NCBI GenBank assembly: GCA_963789255.1
Contig: CAWBJW010000002.1
Coordinates: 1,488,001 to 1,552,000, forward strand
DNA from: DATARH01 sp963789255
GTDB taxonomy: Bacteria > Pseudomonadota > Alphaproteobacteria > ATCC43930 > CGMCC-115725
DNA length: 64,000 nt
Direction of reading: 5' to 3'
Below, one piece after another: positions 58,357 to 64,000 of the stretch. The number at the start of each line of letters is the position of its first letter. Within the stretch, counting starts at the first letter, position 1. Made by a program: the position numbers and the translations under genes. The notes under the pieces were generated by a model. That model searched no databases. It was not told the DNA's origin and saw nothing but the letters and a program-made list of their open reading frames with translations.

Positions 58357-59220
58357 CTAGGACGAGCGCCCCAGCACCCGGTCGAGGGTCTTGATCGCGT
58401 TGTCGGGGGCCGGTGCCGGTTCCGCTTCGGCTGCGGCGAGGAATTGGTAGAGCCGGGCGATCGCCGCATACATATCGGCGGACGGCGGGTTGGCCCCGAG
58501 AAAGTCGGAGATCTCCTCCATCTCGCCGACCCAGCGATAGGCCTTGTCGTACATGGTGGGGATGCTGCCGCGCATCCGTTTTAGCATCTCGGGCTGGCTT
58601 TTCGACAATTCGGCGATCAGCGCCTCGCCGCAGCCGAAGCGGGCGGCGCCGAGCAGCATCGCCGCGGCAATCGCGGTGGTGCCCTTGGTGATCCCGGCAT
58701 ACGACATCTTGAGGCCCGAGGCGGCGCCGATCGGGCCGTCGATCGCGCGCCAGTCGAGCCCCCAATCGCGCAGCACCGCGGTCTGCCCGACCGCCGCGCC
58801 TGAGGCATAGATCGCCGGGCCGCTGTAGCCGGGCCGCGGCGCGCCGCCGATGATGCCGCCATCGACAAAGCTGGCGCCGGTCGGCTCGACGATCGCGGCG
58901 ATCCGTGTTGCCGTCTGCGGGCTGACCGCGTTGCAATCGACATAAACCGGCTTTTTGGGCAAGGCCGAGAGCGCCGGCGCGAGACGGCGCGCCAAATTCT
59001 CGGCCTCGTCCGGCGGCAGGATCGCCAGGAAGAAATCGGCGCCTTCGAGCATCGCCCGCTCGTTCGCCATCGGCTGCATCCCGGCGGCGCGAGCTCGCTC
59101 GGCGCTGGCGGCGCTGCGCCCGCCGAGCAACGTGCGCACTTCGGCGCCGTTCTCATGCAGCCGCTTCCCGACCCCGGACCCCATGCTGCCCTGCGCCATC
59201 ACCGCGACGACAATGCCCAT
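58357..59220 (-). CDS. NAD(P)-dependent oxidoreductase, DUF1932 type (beta-hydroxyacid dehydrogenase superfamily)
   Basis: The 287-residue protein has a Rossmann N-terminus (VVAVMAQGSMGSGVGKRL, variant GxGxxG), VYVDCNAVSPQTATRIA, the GASFVDGGIIGGAPRPGYSGPAIYASG segment, and the catalytic-type lysine helix LKMSYAGITKGTTAIAAAML. The C-terminus matches the DUF1932 domain. Reaction and substrate are unknown. It lies between metZ and the M20 gene, all on the minus strand. Confidence 0.8.
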   Translation of the reverse strand: MGIVVAVMAQGSMGSGVGKRLHENGAEVRTLLGGRSAASAERARAAGMQPMANERAMLEGADFFLAILPPDEAENLARRLAPALSALPKKPVYVDCNAVSPQTATRIAAIVEPTGASFVDGGIIGGAPRPGYSGPAIYASGAAVGQTAVLRDWGLDWRAIDGPIGAASGLKMSYAGITKGTTAIAAAMLLGAARFGCGEALIAELSKSQPEMLKRMRGSIPTMYDKAYRWVGEMEEISDFLGANPPSADMYAAIARLYQFLAAAEAEPAPAPDNAIKTLDRVLGRSS

Positions 59221-59302
59221 GACCCACCTCTTGGCAAAGACGATTGACCTTCAGGGTAGCGAGCCCGATCTGACTTCGCAAAGATCGAAGCGCCGTATGC
59301 CC

Positions 59303-59352
59303 TAGGGTGGGTAGAACGGATCGAGACGGCAACCCTCCGCTAACCCACCCTA
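59303..59352. repeat. Inverted repeat downstream of metZ
   Basis: TAGGGTGGGT (59303-59312) and ACCCACCCTA (59343-59352) are exact complements 30 bases apart. It occupies part of the 144-base space between metZ and the DUF1932 gene and may end metZ transcription. Confidence 0.55.
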
Positions 59353-59364
59353 TGCGCGCGTGCG

Positions 59365-60570
59365 CTATACCGTCGCCAGGGCCCGCTCGATGTCGCGGAG
59401 CAGATCGGCCTCGGCTTCGAGCCCGGCCGACAGCCGCACCAGCCCGTCGCCGATGCCGAGCGCAGCGCGCTCCTCGGGCTTGAGGCGCGAATGCGTCGTG
59501 GTCGCCGGATGGGTGACGAGGCTCTTCGAATCGCCGAGATTATTCGAGATGTCGACAAGGCGCAGCGCGTCGAGAAAGCGGAAGCAGGAATCCTTGTCGC
59601 CGGCGATGTCGAAGGCGACAACGGTGCCGCCCTCTGCCATCTGATGCCGCGCCAGCTCGTATTGTGGATGGCTCGGCATGCCGGGATAGATAACGCGCGG
59701 CACCTTCGGGTGGCTTTCGAGAAAGTGCGCGATCGCCCCGGCGGTGCGGCATTGCCGCTCGACCCGCAATTCGAGGGTTTCCAGCCCCTTCAGCAGGAGC
59801 CAGGCGTTGAACGGGGAGAGCGACGGGCCGGTGTGGCGGTAGAACAGGCCGAGATCGTCCTTGATGAATTTCTCGCTGGCGAGGATCGCGCCGCCGAGCG
59901 CGCGGCCCTGGCCGTCGATATGCTTGGTCGCCGAATAGACGACGACATCGGCGCCGAGCGCGAGCGGCTTCTGCAACAGCGGCGTCGCGAACACATTGTC
60001 GACGACGAGGATGCCGCCGGCGCGATGGGTCAGCCGCGCCACCTCTGATAGGTCGATGATCTCCATCGCCGGGTTCGACGGGCTCTCGCAGAACGCCACC
60101 GTCGCGCCGGGCGCGAGCGCCCTCTCCCAGGCCGACAGGTCGCGGCCGTCGACCAGCACGGTCTCGATGCCGTAGCGCGGCAGCAGATCGGCGACGATGT
60201 AGTGACACGAACCGAACAACGCGCGGCTCGCCACCAGCCGCGATCCTGCGCGCAGCTTGCACAAGAGCGCCGCGAACACCGCCGCCATGCCGCTCGCCGT
60301 GGCGCGGCACGCTTCGGCCCCTTCGATCAGACGCAGCCGTTCCTCGAACATCGTCACGGTCGGGTTGCGGTAACGCGAATAGACGTAGCGCGAGCCGTCC
60401 GCCTTGAACGCGGCCTCGGCCTCGGCGGCGGTGCCATAGACAAAGCCCGAAGTCAGGAACAGCGCCTCGCAGGTTTCCTCGTAGGCGCTGCGCTCGCTGC
60501 CGCCGCGCACCAAAAGGGTCGCGGGGGCGAGCTCGGCGGCAAGTTCGGGTGAGAGGATCGGACCAGGCAT
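59365..60570 (-). CDS. metZ: O-succinylhomoserine sulfhydrylase MetZ
   Basis: MetZ makes homocysteine from O-succinyl (or O-acetyl) homoserine and sulfide, a PLP enzyme of methionine synthesis. Family features are YSRYRNPTVTMFEERLRLIEGAE, ATASGMAAVFAALL, CESPSNPAMEIIDL and the PLP lysine in VVYSATKHIDGQGRALGG; it ends FVRLSAGLE-type sequence (LVRLSAGLEAEADL). ATG 60570 is chosen because GGAG lies nine bases upstream; an ATG-type start at 60612 falls within the terminator region. A SAM-II riboswitch and an intrinsic terminator stand upstream, so it is repressed by SAM. Confidence 0.94.
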   Translation of the reverse strand: MPGPILSPELAAELAPATLLVRGGSERSAYEETCEALFLTSGFVYGTAAEAEAAFKADGSRYVYSRYRNPTVTMFEERLRLIEGAEACRATASGMAAVFAALLCKLRAGSRLVASRALFGSCHYIVADLLPRYGIETVLVDGRDLSAWERALAPGATVAFCESPSNPAMEIIDLSEVARLTHRAGGILVVDNVFATPLLQKPLALGADVVVYSATKHIDGQGRALGGAILASEKFIKDDLGLFYRHTGPSLSPFNAWLLLKGLETLELRVERQCRTAGAIAHFLESHPKVPRVIYPGMPSHPQYELARHQMAEGGTVVAFDIAGDKDSCFRFLDALRLVDISNNLGDSKSLVTHPATTTHSRLKPEERAALGIGDGLVRLSAGLEAEADLLRDIERALATV

Positions 60571-60610
60571 CGCGGGCACTCCATCGGCGACCCGCGGCAA
60601 CCCGGACAAC

Positions 60611-60643
60611 AAAAAGCCCCGGTCCCGCGCGGGCCAGGGCTTT
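60611..60643 (-). terminator. Intrinsic terminator in the metZ leader
   Basis: On the minus strand AAAGCCCTGG pairs with CCGGGGCTTT around a GC-rich inner hairpin, followed at once by a run of five T residues. It lies between the SAM-II aptamer and the metZ start codon, so it can act as the attenuator. Confidence 0.75.
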
Positions 60644-60654
60644 CACAGAATCCC

Positions 60655-60718
60655 CGACCTTTTAGCGCAATGTTTTACGTGGCGCGCAAGCCGGTCGGCT
60701 CAAATCCCCACGGTGGCG
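60655..60718 (-). ncRNA. SAM-II (SAM-alpha) riboswitch aptamer
   Basis: Read on the minus strand, the core shows the P1 strand ACCGTGG, the loop GGATTTGAGCC, the stretch GACCGGCTTGCGCGCCACG and the highly conserved 3' part ACATTGCGCTAAAAGG. These match the SAM-II consensus (GATTTG, GGCTTGC, CCACG, GCTAAAAAGG) in order. It precedes metZ, a standard SAM-II target. Binding of S-adenosylmethionine would favour the terminator at 60611-60643 or hide the ribosome site. Confidence 0.88.
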
Positions 60719-60782
60719 ACGACGTAGCCTGGCTATCCGATGTCTGTCAAGGGCAGGCATGTGCCGGTAGTGGGTTTCTCGT

Positions 60783-60870
60783 CGTCATGCCGGCGAAAGC
60801 GCGTTTCCAGGGGTGAGCGACGGGCCGCGGCGCCGGATTTCGGCTCTCCGCTCCCCCGGCCGGAATGACG
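60783..60870. repeat. Intergenic inverted repeat (CGTCATGCCGGC type)
   Basis: CGTCATGCCGGC (60783-60794) faces GCCGGAATGACG (60859-60870), complementary except for one base. It lies in the space between the histidine kinase stop and the metZ leader and belongs to a common dispersed class. Confidence 0.6.
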
Positions 60871-60939
60871 ACGCAGTAGGGCGTGAAATGAAAATCCGCG
60901 CCGCGCTCGCGCGATTTGCCACCTGAGCGGATTGGCTGA

Positions 60940-62679
60940 TCAGTCGGCCGCCTCGGCGAGGGCTATCCTGGCTGGCCGCTCGGTAGCGACCAGCCGGCTT
61001 GCCGGCAACGTGACGATCGCGGTGGTGCCGCGACCCACCTCGCTTTCCAGCCTGATCGTCCCGCCATGCAGCACCACCAGCCCGCGGGTGATCGAGAGCC
61101 CGAGACCGGTGCCCTCGACCTCGGGGCCGGCGGCCGGATGCAGCCGCTCGAACGGGGCAAACACATGCTCGACCTTGTCGGCGGGAATTCCGACCCCGGT
61201 ATCGCGCACCAGGAGGATCAATTCGCCTGCGAGGCCGCGCCGGGCGATGATGTTGACGGTGCCGCCATCAGGCGTGAATTTGACGGCGTTGCCGACCAGG
61301 TTGAGGAGGATCTGGCGCAACGCCATCGGGTCGGCGCGGACGGTGTCAATCTCGGGCGCGACATCAGCGCAAAGCGCGATCGATTTGGCCGGCGCCTGAA
61401 CCCGCGCCAGGGCGAGCACTTCCTCGATCGCCGCGGCCAGCGCGACCGGCTCCTCGGACAAGACAACCTGGCCCGATTCGATTTTCGCAAGATCGAGCAG
61501 ACCATTGATCAGCCCGAGCAGATGTTCGCCGGCAGCGTGGATCAGCCGCGCGTAATCGGTGTATTTCTCGTTCTCGATCGGGCCGACGACCTGGCTGTCG
61601 ATCATCGACGAAAAACCGATGATCGCGTTGAGCGGATTGCGCAATTCGTGGCTCGTGGTCGCCAGGAACATCGATTTGACGCGGTTTTCGTTCTGGGCTT
61701 CGTGCAGTTCGCTGACCAGCGCCACGGTGGTCAGCACGTCCATCGCCAGCAGCAGAACCAGGGTTCCGACCATCCGCATCGGGTTGGCGACCTCGGGCCC
61801 GTGGAAGGCGCCGATCCCAGCGATGGTGCCGGCGGCGGCAATCACGGCAACCAGCGAGATCAATGTGTAGGCCGAGCGCAGCGAGACGCGCAGCGCCACC
61901 CATGACAGCGGCACCACCAGGAGGAACGGCAGCACCGGCCGCAACGGGTCGCCGGACAGCGGCGGCGGCGTCAGGAACAGCATCGCGCTGAGTGCCGCGG
62001 TTGCGGCCCAGACGAAGAAGCTCTCCCGGTCGAGCCGCCGGCCGCCGGCCGGAGGCGGACCGGCGCTCTCCAGCCCAAGCCACAGCAGCAGGGCCGGCGC
62101 CAGATAGAGGGTCCCGCTGCCATCGCACAGCCACCACCCGAACCACAGCGAATAGATCTTCCCCAACGCGACGGGGTGGCCGATCGTCATTGCGACGGCG
62201 CCGCCCGTCGCGCTGATCGCCGGGTTCAGCAGCGTCGTGCACAACAGAAAGCGAATCACCCCGGAAAACGAGGTGAACATGCCCTTCTTGGGCCGCAGCC
62301 GGCGCAGCGCAATCGCCCCCGCCACCGGCCCCAGGGCATTGGTCAGCGAAATGATTGTTGTGATGTAGAGCGGCGGCGCGAACAGCACCGCATTGGTCAG
62401 GAAGGAACCGGCAAAGATCCCGGGGAACAGGCGGAACTCGCCGGCGATGGCGGCGACGACGGCGACCGCCGCCGGCAGCCAGATCGGCGCGGGAAACAGG
62501 CCGTAGGCAGAAAAAAACCAGCTGACCACCGCGCCCAGCGCAAAGTAGAGCAGCGCGGTGGCAAGATTGGCCAGCGTCCAGAACAGCCAGCCGCCGGCGT
62601 CGAGGCGAGCCCGGAGGGACAGCCCCACGCCGGGCGAGTGCGCCGCAATTTCCGATCTCCCCGACACGGGCGTCCTCAC
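60940..62679 (-). CDS. Sensor histidine kinase with a MASE1-like membrane sensor domain
   Basis: The first about 310 residues hold eight or so hydrophobic helices (WLFWTLANLATALLYFALGA, FSAYGLFPAPIWLPAAVAV, ALGPVAGAIALRRL), the arrangement of MASE1 sensors. The kinase core follows: H box LATTSHELRNPLNAIIGF, N box LLNLVGNAVKFTPDGG, DTGVGIP, and GTGLGLSITRGLVVLHGG. Length is 579 residues. No response regulator gene is beside it, so it is an orphan kinase. The signal is unknown. Confidence 0.88.
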   Translation of the reverse strand: MRTPVSGRSEIAAHSPGVGLSLRARLDAGGWLFWTLANLATALLYFALGAVVSWFFSAYGLFPAPIWLPAAVAVVAAIAGEFRLFPGIFAGSFLTNAVLFAPPLYITTIISLTNALGPVAGAIALRRLRPKKGMFTSFSGVIRFLLCTTLLNPAISATGGAVAMTIGHPVALGKIYSLWFGWWLCDGSGTLYLAPALLLWLGLESAGPPPAGGRRLDRESFFVWAATAALSAMLFLTPPPLSGDPLRPVLPFLLVVPLSWVALRVSLRSAYTLISLVAVIAAAGTIAGIGAFHGPEVANPMRMVGTLVLLLAMDVLTTVALVSELHEAQNENRVKSMFLATTSHELRNPLNAIIGFSSMIDSQVVGPIENEKYTDYARLIHAAGEHLLGLINGLLDLAKIESGQVVLSEEPVALAAAIEEVLALARVQAPAKSIALCADVAPEIDTVRADPMALRQILLNLVGNAVKFTPDGGTVNIIARRGLAGELILLVRDTGVGIPADKVEHVFAPFERLHPAAGPEVEGTGLGLSITRGLVVLHGGTIRLESEVGRGTTAIVTLPASRLVATERPARIALAEAAD

Positions 62680-62836
62680 TGCTGGTTGTGACAGCTTGGC
62701 AGACCTTTATTAAAAATACACTAAATGCGCTCCAACCGCCACACGTTCCACAGCGGCAGAAATTCGCGGCATCACCGGCCGAGGTCCGCAAAGCGGGAAT
62801 ACCGCGCAAAACGGCGAGCGGGTAGAGTGGTCGGCG

Positions 62837-64000
62837 ATGACAGACGCCCCCGCCTCCGCCTCCTGCCGGGTGCCCTATCGGGCGGCCGAGCGCCAGTCGT
62901 GGCGGGCGATTGCCGCCGGCTTGCGCGACAACGCGCTGGCCGGCTTTCCGCCGCGCGCCTTCGAGGAGATCGCGGTCGCCCGCGGCTTTGTCGGGCACCG
63001 CCAGATCATCCTCAACGATCCGGCCGCGATTCGCCACGTTCTGATCGAGAACGCCGACAACTACCGGCGAACCGCATCGATTTTCCGCCTGCTCGGCCCG
63101 GTCGTCGGCAACGGCCTGTTCCTTGCCGAGGGCGAGGACTGGCGACAGCAGCGCCGCACGGTCGCGCCCGCCTTTGCGCCGCGCGCGATGGCTGCGCTCG
63201 CGGGCCAGGTCGCCCGCGCCTGCGACCGGCTCGAGGGCGAACTGGCGGCGCTCGACGGGGCCGAAACCGACCTGTTCGCACGCTTGCGGCTGCTGGCGCT
63301 GGAGATCGCCGCCGCGGCGCTGTTCTCGCTCGACCTCGCGCAGGAGGGACCGGTGCTGCGCGCCATGATGCAGGGCTACGCCGATGGGATCGGCCGCCCG
63401 ACCCTGTTGGATTTCCTGTTGCCGCGCGGCTGGCCGGCGCCGCGCTCCTGGGCGCGCTGGCGGTTTCGCCGGCGCTGGATGGCGCGGATTGCCGAGAGCC
63501 TCGCGGTGCGCCGGGCGGAGCCCCTTTCAGATCCGCCGCGCGACTTATTCGACATGATGTCCGCTGGCGCTACAAGCGAAGATCGCCTCGTCGAGCAGGC
63601 CGCGACGATGCTGGCCGCCGGGCACGAGACAACGGCGGTGGCGCTGTTCTGGACGCTCTATCTCGCCGCGTCGCTCCCGCAGGTCCAGCAGCGCCTGTTC
63701 GCCGAGGTGACGCCGCTCGATCTCGGCCCGACGGGCGCCGCGGCATCATTGCCGCGTCTCGTCTATACCCGCGCGGTGGTTGACGAGGCGCTGCGCCTCT
63801 ACCCGCCCGCCTTCTCGATCGTGCGCCAGGCGAGGTCCGCCGATCAGGCCGGCAGCGTCACAATTCCGGCGCGTGCAGTCGTGCTGATCGTGCCCTGGGT
63901 GTTGCACCGCCACCGCTTGCTGTGGCGCGACCCCGACGGCTTCGACCCGAGCCGCTTTCTTCCCGAGGCCGACCCGCCGGCGCGGTTTTCCTATCTGCCG
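62837..64000 (+). CDS. Cytochrome P450, 3' end outside the window
   Basis: The frame is open from ATG 62837 to the last base (388 residues seen). It starts MTDAPASASCRVPYRAAERQ and has HVLIENADNYRRT, the C-helix GEDWRQQRRTVAPAFAP, the I-helix oxygen motif AGHETTAVALFWTLY, and the K-helix ExxR in VVDEALRLYPPAFSIVRQA. The PERF-like region (DGFDPSRFLPEADPP) is reached, and the heme-binding Cys loop lies just beyond the window. It is a soluble class I-type bacterial P450; redox partners and substrate are unknown. Confidence 0.92.
   Translation, partial: MTDAPASASCRVPYRAAERQSWRAIAAGLRDNALAGFPPRAFEEIAVARGFVGHRQIILNDPAAIRHVLIENADNYRRTASIFRLLGPVVGNGLFLAEGEDWRQQRRTVAPAFAPRAMAALAGQVARACDRLEGELAALDGAETDLFARLRLLALEIAAAALFSLDLAQEGPVLRAMMQGYADGIGRPTLLDFLLPRGWPAPRSWARWRFRRRWMARIAESLAVRRAEPLSDPPRDLFDMMSAGATSEDRLVEQAATMLAAGHETTAVALFWTLYLAASLPQVQQRLFAEVTPLDLGPTGAAASLPRLVYTRAVVDEALRLYPPAFSIVRQARSADQAGSVTIPARAVVLIVPWVLHRHRLLWRDPDGFDPSRFLPEADPPARFSYLP

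Overview
The window is GC-rich chromosomal DNA of an alphaproteobacterium. The best clues are a SAM-II riboswitch in front of metZ, a Fur-family (Irr/ICE-like) palindrome in front of katG, a phoR-pstSCAB-phoU-phoB block, the rplU-rpmA-obgE-proB-proA-nadD-rsfS-rlmH string, and an alphaproteobacterial-type Hint protein. A rhodospirillalean or hyphomicrobialean soil or water organism is likely, but I cannot name the genus. No tRNA, rRNA, CRISPR array, prophage or transposase was seen.

Layout. 1-2302: end of a nitric oxide reductase gene and nnrS (NO metabolism). 2452-6690: a Rieske oxygenase, an OmpA-like lipoprotein, a cupin and an AI-2E-type permease. 6859-13322: a small unknown gene, then the ribosome/proline/NAD block on the minus strand, driven by a clear promoter near 13430. 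13561-17370: an MFS carrier and NADP-malic enzyme. 17491-24440: the complete phosphate regulon (sensor, transporter, PhoU, regulator). 24747-29401: a Wza-like export lipoprotein and dnaK-dnaJ. 29593-35145: an accessory stretch with a DUF1848 Fe-S protein, a TIGR03032 protein coupled to a large ELWxxDGT-repeat/Hint protein, and a Tyr/Gly-rich secreted protein. 35287-44954: oxidative and aromatic metabolism (flavin monooxygenase, protocatechuate dioxygenase, KatG), a class III aminotransferase, and an unknown gene behind an FNR/FixK-type site. 45066-49172: a putrescine-type ABC transporter. 49180-56769: a methyltransferase, a PAS-GGDEF-EAL protein, a His/Met-rich secreted protein and a peptide-type ABC importer without ATPase genes. 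56777-64000: a coiled-coil membrane protein, an M20 amidohydrolase, a dehydrogenase, riboswitch-controlled metZ, a MASE1-like histidine kinase and a P450 cut by the window end.

A caution covers the whole window. At least 15 genes, including dnaK (four shifts) and dnaJ (two), are split by single-base shifts, one has an in-frame TAG, and rlmH lacks a start codon. Because essential housekeeping genes are hit as often as accessory ones, and the repaired reading is full length each time, I read most of these as assembly or sequencing errors rather than gene decay. Split genes are annotated as single features spanning the shift, with the approximate site given.

Short GC-rich inverted repeats are scattered between genes: a CCCTCTCCC-type family, a CTCATCCTGAGG pair, an ATTGCTTCG pair and others. 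One pair forms the junction of obgE and proB, and another lies inside the putrescine transporter operon. The most interesting biology is the repeat/Hint protein with its translationally coupled TIGR03032 partner, the FNR-type site before an unrecognised gene, and the SAM-II riboswitch followed by a terminator in front of metZ.
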